Origin: Gammaproteobacteria bacterium RIFCSPLOWO2_02_FULL_56_15
Lineage (GTDB): Bacteria; Pseudomonadota; Gammaproteobacteria; Eutrophobiales; Eutrophobiaceae
Assembly (NCBI GenBank): GCA_001801825.1
Contig: MGYR01000180.1
Coordinates: 1-5,109, forward strand
Length of the DNA stretch: 5,109 nt
Reading direction: 5' to 3'
Shown here: positions 1 to 5,109 of the stretch, one piece after another
Numbering within the stretch: the first letter of the stretch is position 1
How the letters are laid out: the number at the start of each line of letters is the position of its first letter
Notes under the pieces: model-generated
Databases searched by the model: none
The model's input: only the letters and a program-made list of their open reading frames with translations
Told to the model about the DNA's origin: nothing
Translations under genes and position numbers: made by a program

Positions 1-591
1 CAGGGCGTCATCAGTACCTTTCCCGTGTTGGCTGCAAATAGTGTCGGCGATCTGCTGCAGCGGGGCACTGATGCTCAGGTTGATCTCAAAACCGCTCCGA
101 ATGCCGTCGGTGGCAAGAATCAAAATGTCTCCGGGCGAAACAGGCATGACCAAGGCTCGCAGTGTGGGGAGCCGAAAGCCGACCACTCCGCCGCGCATCA
201 AAATGCTTTCCCGCGACTGGCCCGCCTGCGCATCCGTGCGCAGCAAGACGCCTTCCACATTGCCCACGCCCAGGCAAGTCATGGTGTGGTTCTGGGCGCT
301 GAACGAGGCCAGGCTCATCACCGCGCCGCGCGTTGTTTTCATTGCTTCGTTACAGCGTCGAATCAATGCGATGACGGATTCCGAGGCGTAACGTTCCAGC
401 GTCGCCACGGCCACTTTGGAGGCCTCCGCCGCCTCCACTCCATGCCCCAGGCCATCGATCACCGCGATCAGCGCCCCGGTTGGCGTGGGAGCAGCAATAT
501 AGCGGTCGCCCGATTCCGACTCCCCCGGAATTATCATACTAGCGGTGGCATACTCTACCAGCCGCATTGTCTGCGGAGTCCCTCGCGACAC
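1..591 (-). CDS. rsbX: RsbX-type PP2C/SpoIIE-fold serine/threonine phosphatase, 3' end cut by window
   Basis: This is the phosphatase that removes phosphate from the RsbR/RsbS scaffold and resets the stressosome. The minus frame stays open for 197 codons to the window edge. The PP2C metal aspartates are visible: GDRY (D29), VIDGLGHG (D46), ILATDGIRSGF (D162) and the final TDDAL (D194/D195). Further RsbX-like stretches are RRCNEAMKTTRGA (about 78-90) and LGVGNVEGVLL (107-117), which match Bacillus subtilis RsbX as I remember it. That protein is about 199 residues and ends roughly eight residues after its DDL, so only a few residues should be missing here. I chose GTG at 591 because GGAGG (603-599) lies 7 bases upstream and only 1 base separates it from the rsbT stop. 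An ATG at 567 is the alternative, with a poorer ribosome site. Product identity is firm; the start is moderately sure. Confidence 0.92.
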   Translation of the reverse strand, partial: MSRGTPQTMRLVEYATASMIIPGESESGDRYIAAPTPTGALIAVIDGLGHGVEAAEASKVAVATLERYASESVIALIRRCNEAMKTTRGAVMSLASFSAQNHTMTCLGVGNVEGVLLRTDAQAGQSRESILMRGGVVGFRLPTLRALVMPVSPGDILILATDGIRSGFEINLSISAPLQQIADTICSQHGKGTDDAL

Positions 592-592
592 G

Positions 593-1000
593 TCACCGCC
601 TCCACTTCTTCATGGTCACGGTGGTCCCGGCCCCCGGCTTGGAAGTGATTTCAAATTCATCCATCAAACGGCGGGTCCCCGGCAAACCCAGCCCTAAGCC
701 TTTTCCGGTAGAATAGCCGTCTTGCATGGCCAGAGAGATGTCCAGTATGCCGGGCCCATGATCACGAGCCACTACGACGAGGCCAGACCGTCCGGGGCCA
801 TTGGCAACGCTGAGGACGATCTCTCCCGACCGCGCATGCTCTACGATGTTGCGAGCCACTTCGGAAATCGCCGTGGAGATGACGGTCAGGTCGCTGCCAT
901 TGAAACCCGCCTGCTGCGCCAGCTCCCGCCCTTGCTGGCGGGCTGTCACAATGTCAGCGTCGGAATTGATGGGAATATGGATTTCAGCTTTCAGTGACAT
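593..1000 (-). CDS. rsbT: RsbT serine/threonine kinase (GHKL ATPase fold), stressosome switch protein
   Basis: RsbT phosphorylates RsbS and RsbR under stress, leaves the stressosome, and in known systems activates a partner such as the phosphatase RsbU. The 135-residue length fits the family (133 in B. subtilis). The GHKL boxes are intact: the N box AISEVARNIVEHA (44-56, with E47 and N51), the G1 box ARDHGPGI (78-85, with D80) and the G2 region STGKGLGLGLPGTRRLMDEF (97-116). The family ending KKWRR is also present. The frame stays open upstream to 1177, but that part only shadows rsbS. The ATG at 1000 gives the normal family N-terminus and overlaps the rsbS end by 17 bp, which suggests translational coupling. 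Its output target is not in the window. Confidence 0.95.
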   Translation of the reverse strand: MSLKAEIHIPINSDADIVTARQQGRELAQQAGFNGSDLTVISTAISEVARNIVEHARSGEIVLSVANGPGRSGLVVVARDHGPGILDISLAMQDGYSTGKGLGLGLPGTRRLMDEFEITSKPGAGTTVTMKKWRR

Positions 1001-1364
1001 GGCTCTCGCCCCGCTTGGTCCGGAGATCCAACAACGCCAGGCCTTCTTCCAAATCCAGCGCGGTCTCCACGTCACCCAGCGCCAAGCCCAACTGCACCAT
1101 CGCGAAGGCAACCTCGGGCTGAATGCCGACGATGACCGTTTCCGCTCCCCGCATGTGGCCGATTTGGGCAATGGCACGCAGAGTTCGGACGGCGAATGAG
1201 TCCATCACATCCAGCACAGTGACATCCACAATGACTCCCCGGGAACGGAACCGTCCCACCTGCGCGGACAGGTCGTCCCGGAGCTGGAGCAGCTCATAGT
1301 CCGAGAGGGCGGACTGAATGGAAGCAATTAAATAACCGCCTTGCTTGAGGATGGGAACTCTCAT
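984..1364 (-). CDS. rsbS: RsbS, single-domain STAS protein of the stressosome core
   Basis: RsbS co-assembles with RsbR through its STAS domain and holds RsbT. Phosphorylation of one serine by RsbT releases the kinase. The 126-residue protein is a lone STAS domain. Its opening VPILKQGGYLIASIQ (3-17), the phosphosite loop VLDVMDSFAVR (50-60) and the run ETALDLEEGLALL (about 100-112) match B. subtilis RsbS closely. Ser56 in the DSF triplet corresponds to Ser59 of the Bacillus protein. The ATG lies 3 bp after the stop of the rsbR STAS frame, with only a weak GAAG upstream, so it is probably translated by coupling to rsbR. The frameshift in rsbR does not abolish this coupling if ribosomes re-enter the STAS frame. 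The end overlaps rsbT by 17 bp. Confidence 0.95.
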   Translation of the reverse strand: MRVPILKQGGYLIASIQSALSDYELLQLRDDLSAQVGRFRSRGVIVDVTVLDVMDSFAVRTLRAIAQIGHMRGAETVIVGIQPEVAFAMVQLGLALGDVETALDLEEGLALLDLRTKRGESHVTES

Positions 1365-1367
1365 CGC

Positions 1368-1643
1368 TTACTTCGCAGCAGTTTGTTCTGGGGCCTGCAT
1401 CATCATCGTGACTCTGTAACCCAGCAGTCGTTCAGCTTCCTCGATGCCTCCCTGCAAGTCGCCGATGGTCTTCATCTTCGTCAGATCCACTCCGATGGTC
1501 ACCAGCGTCTGGGCGATCTCGGAGGACAAGCCGGTGACGATAACGGTAGCGCCCATCAGCCGGGAAGCGTCCACCGTCTGCACCAAGTGATTGGCGACCG
1601 TTGAGTCCACAGAGGGAACACCGGTGATATCAATCACCACCAC
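1368..1643 (-). CDS. rsbR: RsbR C-terminal STAS half, separated from its N-terminus by a one-base frameshift
   Basis: This frame carries the second half of the RsbR STAS domain: VVVIDITGVPSVDSTVANH, then LMGATVIVTG, then SSEIAQTLVTIGVDL. It matches the RsbR family. The serine in VDST lies where B. subtilis RsbRA has phospho-Thr171, and the threonine in EIAQT is close to the second site, Thr205. The homology starts further upstream, at about 1660, with RANRAK directly before the GTG codons, so 1643 is only the first possible start codon in this frame. No Shine-Dalgarno precedes it, so it is better read as the tail of the 2311-1634 frame than as a separate gene. If one base were restored, RsbR would be 314 residues. 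It ends 3 bp before rsbS. Confidence 0.8.
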   Translation of the reverse strand: MVVIDITGVPSVDSTVANHLVQTVDASRLMGATVIVTGLSSEIAQTLVTIGVDLTKMKTIGDLQGGIEEAERLLGYRVTMMMQAPEQTAAK

Positions 1644-2311
1644 TTTGGCGCGGTTGGCCCGATGCCGCGGAGGAGTTGCTCGGTCACCTGGCGGGCGCGC
1701 TGCGGATCAATCACGCCGATGATCGGTAAGATGAGCAGCCGCTCGCGGACCTGCAGCACCGGGGTGGAAAGTTCCCGGATGGCCTCCTGCTGCTGGCGGA
1801 TGATGCGCTCGCGCTCTTGCACGAAACCGACGCCCACGGTGTTCGCGATGCGGTTAGCGGCCGGTTCATAGGCATCCAGGACCCGGTTCAGCAGTCCAAA
1901 GTCCGCCTGATACTTCTTAAACAGGGAGCGGGCCAGCACGTCGCGCAGCAGCAGCACGATGCCCAACACCTCGCGGGTTTCTACGCCCCGCGGGATGATG
2001 CGTTCCGACAGGTCCCGAGCGTATGCCTCCAGAGCTTCAACGCTGCCCGTCTCCAGCACCGCCACGTAGTTGTCGTACACGGCGGTAGCTTCCTTGAAGA
2101 TCTCCTCTTGGGTCATCGCCACCAGCAACTGGGATTCAGTGATGCGCCGCGCCCACTCCTCGCGCAACTGGGTGCGGTTCTCCCGCAGGTGGGATACCAA
2201 CTCTCTGAGCAACACTGCCGTGGATTCTAGCATTGCTGTCCCCATAGGCGATGCTAACGATGACGGGCCCGGAATTCTGGTTCGCTTGTCCCTCTTTTTG
2301 CTGTCCGCCAT
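1634..2311 (-). CDS. rsbR: RsbR stressosome scaffold/sensor, N-terminal part, frameshifted in the STAS domain
   Basis: RsbR proteins form the stressosome core with RsbS. Their variable N-terminal domains point outward as presumed sensors. Residues about 30-165 are helical (HLRENRTQLREEWARRITES, 41-60) and resemble the RsbRD-type N-terminal domain rather than a heme or PAS domain. A charged linker, QERERIIRQQQEAIREL (about 165-181), leads into the first STAS half (TPVLQVRERLLILPIIGVID, 183-202). After Ile217 the frame goes wrong and ends in GPTAPKWW, while the expected RANRAKVVVIDITGV continues one frame over. One base appears to be missing near 1660. AGGAGG lies 11 bases before the ATG, slightly far. 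As written, the product lacks half its STAS domain and should not assemble. Confidence 0.88.
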   Translation of the reverse strand: MADSKKRDKRTRIPGPSSLASPMGTAMLESTAVLLRELVSHLRENRTQLREEWARRITESQLLVAMTQEEIFKEATAVYDNYVAVLETGSVEALEAYARDLSERIIPRGVETREVLGIVLLLRDVLARSLFKKYQADFGLLNRVLDAYEPAANRIANTVGVGFVQERERIIRQQQEAIRELSTPVLQVRERLLILPIIGVIDPQRARQVTEQLLRGIGPTAPKWW

Positions 2312-2348
2312 AAATACTTTTCCCTCCTGCTCGATACTTGTAACTATT

Positions 2349-2445
2349 GGAAATCCGTCCCACTGATTCCCCTGTCCCTCAATCCCCCAAAATACGCCTA
2401 TTGCCGATGATTTTGTTTCTCAGCACAGTGCCAGGGTCGGACCCC
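2349..2445. repeat. Short element with imperfect terminal inverted repeats (MITE- or REP-like remnant)
   Basis: The left end reads GGAAATCCGTCCCACTG (2349-2365). The right end, read on the opposite strand, is GGGGTCCGACCCTGGCACTG (2445-2426). They share TCCG[A/T]CCC followed by ACTG, with extra bases in the right arm, so they form imperfect inverted termini about 97 bp apart. The right arm also folds on itself (GGGTC-C-GACCC). Between them lies AT-richer sequence without a gene. The GGGGTCCGACCC style resembles repeats that flank REP-associated (IS200-like) transposases, but no transposase is present and I cannot confirm copies elsewhere. It ends about 40 bp before the rsbR start and could affect rsbR transcription. 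Confidence 0.4.
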
Positions 2446-2602
2446 AACGATGCCTCCCGTCCAGACCGTTCGGATTGCCCAATCTCCAAGAGAATAACGC
2501 ATTCCCGGACATGCGGCCACAGATTTTTTCCAGTCAGAAACAGGGAAACGACACCAGGTTCGCTGGTAACCGGATCCTTCCAGTCCGTTGCCGGAATGAC
2601 CA

Positions 2603-2630
2603 GCCAGCGTTCCCGCCGGGCGGCGCTGGC
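2603..2630 (-). terminator. GC-rich hairpin just after the zinc-ribbon gene, possible terminator without a U-tract
   Basis: The arms are GCCAGCG (2603-2609) and CGCTGGC (2624-2630), with a nested CCGCC/GGCGG stem (2613-2617 and 2619-2623) around a single base. A three-base bulge (2610-2612) separates the two stems. The hairpin lies 4 bp beyond the stop of the 2850-2635 gene, where a terminator is expected. No run of T follows on either strand, so it may instead protect the mRNA end or be a Rho-linked structure. Confidence 0.4.
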
Positions 2631-2634
2631 GGCC

Positions 2635-2850
2635 TCACGCCGATTTCTTCCCTAGATGCCAAACCGTAACGAATGATTGACGAACAGCAGGCGCCTGGAG
2701 CGCCGGGGAATGCTTCGGCAGAGGGAAAGCCGGTGAACTATCCGACCAGGACCAGGGAAGCCGCGCACCGCATTCCAAACAGCGGCGATATTCTCCCAGC
2801 TCATCCCGCCGCGGGGTCGTCTGATTTTGATGTCTACATCCGAGGATCAT
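2635..2850 (-). CDS. Zinc-ribbon microprotein (CxH...CxxC)
   Basis: This is a 71-residue protein of unknown function. The N-terminal half holds a probable zinc site: C5 and H7 (GCRHQN), then C24 and C27 (RRCLECGARLPWSWSD, 22-37). Small proteins with a CxH...CLxCG...W pattern are, as I recall, frequent in Acidobacteria next to regulatory genes. The second half is proline-rich and low in motifs. It starts 14 bp after the receiver gene stop, with AGGGGGT at 5 bases before the ATG, so the two genes form one transcriptional unit. A role as an accessory to the receiver protein, or in nucleic-acid or protein binding, is inferred from context only. The hairpin directly downstream supports a gene end here. 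Confidence 0.65.
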   Translation of the reverse strand: MILGCRHQNQTTPRRDELGEYRRCLECGARLPWSWSDSSPAFPLPKHSPALQAPAVRQSFVTVWHLGKKSA

Positions 2851-2864
2851 GCTCTACCCCCTGC

Positions 2865-3281
2865 TCAAACGGCCATCGCGCTGTTGCGAAAGGCTGCATT
2901 GTGCCAGCGCCGTGCTTCGTGGGAGGCGACGGCGTGTTCCAGGAGCGGGAGAACATTGCGTTTCAAATATGGCGCAACCAGCAGGTCAAAGGCACCTGCT
3001 TCCAACGCCTCGACCCATTCCTGCTCCCCTCCCACCCGGGAGAAAATCACCACTGGCAAGTCGGGACAGCGTTTTCGAACTTGTCTCAAGGCTTCATTCC
3101 AGCCGCCTTTCTGAAAGGACCACCCGCAGAACAGGGCGTCATAGGCACCATCCAGATGGTTTCGCAACTCGGCCAGGTCTCCGATGCTCCGCAGTATTAC
3201 GTGCTCGCTGAGGATTTTTTCCATTACACTCGTTTCCGTTTCGTCGCTACTGAGCAGAAGAACTTTCGGATACGCCAGCAT
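2865..3281 (-). CDS. Stand-alone degenerate receiver (pseudo-receiver) protein
   Basis: The 138 residues follow the response-regulator receiver fold with no output domain. The recognisable strands are KVLLLSSDE (6-14), YDALFCGWS (47-55), LPVVIFSRVG (75-84) and GAFDLLVAPY (96-105). All main phosphorylation residues except the Ser/Thr are changed. The acidic pair is Ser11-Ser12, the phosphoacceptor Asp is replaced (Gly53 by alignment), and the conserved Lys of the KP motif is Ala103. Ser81 keeps the Ser/Thr position. It therefore should not accept phosphate in the normal way and probably works as a phosphorylation-independent binding or adaptor domain; this is inference. The start is well supported by GGAGGTGA (3292-3285). 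The zinc-ribbon gene follows in the same operon. Confidence 0.8.
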   Translation of the reverse strand: MLAYPKVLLLSSDETETSVMEKILSEHVILRSIGDLAELRNHLDGAYDALFCGWSFQKGGWNEALRQVRKRCPDLPVVIFSRVGGEQEWVEALEAGAFDLLVAPYLKRNVLPLLEHAVASHEARRWHNAAFRNSAMAV

Positions 3282-3411
3282 CCCTCACCTCCGTGCAATA
3301 TCCATCGAACTCATTCTCCTCAACGGTTTGACCCTCTTGCCCCATTGTCCCACCGGCCCTCACCGCTGCTGTGAATTGCACTTCCACCGTATAAGGCAAG
3401 TCGGGGACCAT
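3247..3411 (-). CDS. Doubtful 54-residue ORF overlapping the start of the pseudo-receiver gene
   Basis: The frame begins MVPDLPYTVEVQFTAAV and ends in ESSSAQ, running 35 bp into the receiver gene. The composition is protein-like (PYTVEVQF, then an acidic VEENEFDG stretch), with no motif I recognise. The ATG directly follows an in-frame TGA and has only a weak AGG before it. It could be a short leader coupled to the receiver gene, or chance. The receiver gene has its own strong ribosome site inside this ORF. Confidence 0.25.
   Translation of the reverse strand: MVPDLPYTVEVQFTAAVRAGGTMGQEGQTVEENEFDGYCTEVRDAGVSESSSAQ
3285..3292 (-). promoter_or_regulatory. Strong Shine-Dalgarno for the pseudo-receiver gene
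   Basis: GGAGGTGA lies three bases before the ATG at 3281, with the GGAGG core six bases away. This fixes the start and shows that the gene can be translated independently of anything upstream. Confidence 0.7.
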
Positions 3412-3637
3412 TCAGCCTATCTAATCAGAACCAACAAAATGCAAGAGTTGAGCCTTTCTAGGAGCTCAAAAACTGATTGTCAGGGGAACGAGCTTACTCA
3501 CGAAGTGGTATTCAAATGCCATATTGCCGACATGAAAACGGGGAGAGTCCTTCGGATCCAAAAGCGTTGATTGACAAGTTCTCATTCAATGGATCGACGG
3601 TAAACAGACAGCGGAGTACGGCCTTGCTTTGCTGGTG
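3412..3637. other. Intergenic spacer between the cysteine-rich protein gene and the pseudo-receiver gene
   Basis: Counted to the receiver start the gene-free stretch is 356 bp (3282-3637), less if the doubtful ORF at 3411-3247 is real. I see no convincing RNA gene, terminator with U-tract or consensus promoter in it. On the minus strand a TTGCAT with GATAGG 17 bases later (around 3443-3415) is a poor sigma70-like candidate for the receiver operon. A 39-codon frame on the minus strand starts at 3585 but has no ribosome site. Confidence 0.4.
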
Positions 3638-3862
3638 TCACGCCGAATGTTGCCAAGATGCCCCGGTCCGGCCTGGTCGGCAGGTTAAGAGCTTCCTTCG
3701 GCACCCGGTGCAAAGCCATACCGCCGCAGCGCTTTCTCCAAGACCTTGTTCGCATTCAGAGATTCTTTGGCAGTTCCAGCAACACTCGAGAGCGTTTATG
3801 TTTCGGCGAACATTTTCTTTGATTTGCTTTAATTCCTTGAATTCCGCCAGTGCCTCCTGCAT
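3638..3862 (-). CDS. Small cysteine-rich protein, probable zinc-binding
   Basis: I do not recognise this 74-residue protein. The first 25 residues are charged and helical (EALAEFKELKQIKENVRRN). Then come paired cysteines: C28-x2-C31 (CWNC) and C51-x2-C54 (CTGC), plus C27, C37 and C61. Two CxxC knuckles about 20 residues apart suggest a zinc ribbon, with a short N-terminal helix perhaps for dimerisation. The evidence that it is a real gene is its ribosome site: TAAGGAGGT (3875-3867), a full anti-16S match, ends four bases before the ATG. It stands alone, with 257 bp to the Crp/Fnr gene upstream and a long spacer downstream. Function is unknown; redox or metal sensing would fit the cysteines but is a guess. 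Confidence 0.6.
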   Translation of the reverse strand: MQEALAEFKELKQIKENVRRNINALECCWNCQRISECEQGLGESAAAVWLCTGCRRKLLTCRPGRTGASWQHSA

Positions 3863-3866
3863 GGGG

Positions 3867-3875
3867 ACCTCCTTA
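3867..3875 (-). promoter_or_regulatory. Consensus Shine-Dalgarno of the cysteine-rich protein gene
   Basis: TAAGGAGGT is a full match to the 16S rRNA 3' end, spaced four bases from the ATG at 3862. It is the strongest ribosome site in the window and decides this start. Confidence 0.7.
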
Positions 3876-4119
3876 ACTGCTCACACCTTTGCCTCTCGCA
3901 ACTGAATCGCCAAGGGAGCAAGTGGAGGAAAGCAGATCTGTTAACTGGTGTACATTGAGATAGTTACGTGGAATTATTCTCTTGCCTGGAGTATTAAATG
4001 AAAACTCTGGGAGGCCGGTTTGGGAGAATAGTAGCTCTCAAAGTGGAATTCCGGTGCAACTGCATTTGATATTGCCACTCAGAATTTCTCACAGGTCCTC
4101 GCTGACCGAAAGATTCTTG

Positions 4120-4827
4120 CTAGATTGGATGATCCAATTCGTCGGAGACGATGCGGTAGCACTGGCAAGCTGTAGATTCTAATTTCCGGCGGTTCAGAAT
4201 TGTGATTCTGCCGCGCACGTACCTCACTATGTCAGCTTTACGGAACATTCCAGCCGCCAGGGTTACCTCCGACCGCGGGGTGCCGAGCATATCAGATAGC
4301 AGCGCGTGAGTTATGGGGAACTCATCCTTTTTCGCGCGATCATGAACCATCAACAACCAGCGAGCCAAACGCTGTTCCACCAAGTGACCCCGGTTGCAGG
4401 CTGCCGTTTGGGAAATCTGACAAAGGAGATAGCGGGTATAACGAAGTAGCCGATCGTGCAGCCCGCCGCACCGCTTGAACTGAGCTTGAATCACATTCGC
4501 TTTGATCCTCAAGCAGCTGCCGGGAATGTGCACAGCAGCAAGCTTTCCAGACGTTTTTGCTCCCAATACTGCCCGAAGTCCCAGCATCCCTTCCTCTCCG
4601 ATCAAATTCACCTCGACGGTCCTGCCCCCTCCCATGGACGCAAGCAAGTAAACCACAGAATTCAGCGGGAAATAGACGTAGCGCATGGGAGCTCCGGGCC
4701 GGTAGAGAATTTCACCCGGACGGAGAGAAATGAGCTCCAAACTGGGCAGAAGGTCTTTGGTCTCTTCCCTGGACAAGGCAGCGAGAATCTGATTTTGGGA
4801 CAGACCGAGTTGCGTTGAGCCAAGCAT
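4120..4827 (-). CDS. Crp/Fnr-family transcriptional regulator
   Basis: The 235-residue protein has a cyclic-nucleotide-binding-like beta-roll domain (about 12-115; LELISLRPGEILYRPGAP at 30-47, then YVYFPLNSVVYLL and VNLIGEEGMLGLRAVLGA at 73-90). A dimer helix follows (about 120-148), and then a winged-helix DNA-binding domain with EQRLARWLLM (151-160) and the recognition helix region LLSDMLGTPRSEVTLAAGMF (176-195). The Arg-Ser pair that contacts cAMP in E. coli Crp is not conserved, and no N-terminal cysteine cluster as in FNR is present. The ligand is therefore unknown. No Shine-Dalgarno precedes the ATG, so the start is uncertain or the message may be leaderless. Its targets cannot be told; the cysteine-rich gene downstream is a candidate neighbour only. 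Confidence 0.88.
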   Translation of the reverse strand: MLGSTQLGLSQNQILAALSREETKDLLPSLELISLRPGEILYRPGAPMRYVYFPLNSVVYLLASMGGGRTVEVNLIGEEGMLGLRAVLGAKTSGKLAAVHIPGSCLRIKANVIQAQFKRCGGLHDRLLRYTRYLLCQISQTAACNRGHLVEQRLARWLLMVHDRAKKDEFPITHALLSDMLGTPRSEVTLAAGMFRKADIVRYVRGRITILNRRKLESTACQCYRIVSDELDHPI

Positions 4828-5109
4828 AGACTAGGAATAGGACCGTTGAGATTTGAAGAATATGAGAGCACGGCCTCTCCTGGCTCGTCAGTCAGCCTCC
4901 CAACAGACCAAATCCGGGGAGCACGACAGTGCAGGCCTTCCACTAAATCGCTCACGCCAAGACGGGACAGCCGCAGATTCAGATCCCGCTTCTCGGATGG
5001 GCCCACTTGCAATTGGGGGGGAGGTGGAGTGACTGGCGACGCGCCAGCGTTTCACATGGCTGAATGCATCACCGGCACTGCTCTAGCCGGGGTTACATAG
5101 CTCGTTGGT
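4828..5109. other. Region upstream of the Crp/Fnr gene without a supported gene
   Basis: Frames on both strands here are short, begin with TTG or overlap the regulator, and show no family motif. There are two small hairpins: CTGGCG-ACG-CGCCAG (5033-5047) and CCGGC/GCCGG with a nine-base loop (5072-5090). Neither is followed by a T-run on either strand. The regulator's promoter must lie here, but no clear -35/-10 pair stands out. Confidence 0.4.

Noticed and set aside
25..648. Plus-strand open frame of 207 codons and other plus-strand frames over 1-2300
   Set aside because: They lie opposite the rsb genes, show no family motif and have the low-complexity His/Arg/Ser composition of antisense frames. 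The minus strand has clear homology throughout.
1001..1177. N-terminal extension of RsbT by 59 residues
   Set aside because: The extra residues are an out-of-frame reading of rsbS. RsbT at 135 residues from the ATG at 1000 already matches the family length.
2673..3374. Plus-strand 233-codon frame
   Set aside because: It is opposite the receiver and zinc-ribbon genes, which have better start signals and recognisable folds. The plus-strand product has no domain.
3467..3585. Short minus-strand frame beginning MRTCQSTLLDP, 39 codons
   Set aside because: It has no Shine-Dalgarno, directly follows an in-frame TGA, is very short and has no recognisable motif.
3982..4182. Plus-strand 66-codon frame
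   Set aside because: It needs a TTG start without a ribosome site and overlaps the 3' end of the Crp/Fnr gene.
4662..5012. Minus-strand 116-codon frame overlapping the Crp/Fnr start
   Set aside because: It has a TTG start, overlaps the well-supported regulator by 166 bp in another frame and has no family motif.
5033..5090. Two small hairpins as terminators or operators
   Set aside because: The stems are only five to six base pairs and no T-run follows on either strand, so they may be chance.
1..5109. CRISPR array, tRNA, rRNA, or a defence system
   Set aside because: I saw no regularly spaced direct repeats, no tRNA- or rRNA-like stretch, and no nuclease, methylase or toxin family motif among the frames.

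Overview
The window reads as a piece of a moderately GC-rich bacterial chromosome, probably an acidobacterium (Acidobacteriota). That guess rests on gene style: a CxH...CxxC zinc-ribbon microprotein next to a stand-alone receiver, and a Crp/Fnr regulator of the short soil-bacterial type. It is inference, not a taxonomic marker. Every supported gene lies on the minus strand, so transcription runs from right to left.

Region by region, in transcription order. A Crp/Fnr-type regulator (4827-4120) has about 280 bp of upstream sequence with no convincing gene. After a 257-bp spacer comes a 74-residue cysteine-rich protein (3862-3638) with a consensus Shine-Dalgarno. A mostly empty spacer follows, with one doubtful small ORF (3411-3247). 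Next are a response-regulator-like protein that has lost its phosphorylation residues (3281-2865) and, 14 bp on, a zinc-ribbon microprotein (2850-2635). A GC-rich hairpin directly after this pair may end the transcript. A short element with imperfect terminal inverted repeats (2349-2445) sits in the gap that follows.

The left half is a stressosome cluster in the order rsbR-rsbS-rsbT-rsbX. RsbR and RsbS are STAS-domain scaffold proteins. RsbT is the serine/threonine kinase that phosphorylates them, and is then released to act on a downstream partner. RsbX is the PP2C-like phosphatase that resets the complex. The genes are tightly packed: 3 bp between rsbR and rsbS, 17 bp overlap between rsbS and rsbT, and 1 bp between rsbT and rsbX if the GTG start is right. 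RsbX is cut by the window edge a few residues before its expected end. The partner-switch output (RsbU/V/W and sigma factor, or another RsbT target) is not in the window.

The most notable irregularity is a one-base frameshift in the middle of the RsbR STAS domain (near 1660), which splits rsbR into two reading frames. It is either an assembly error or a real mutation that would disable this scaffold protein. The other points of interest are the degenerate receiver with its zinc-ribbon partner and the repeat element in front of rsbR.
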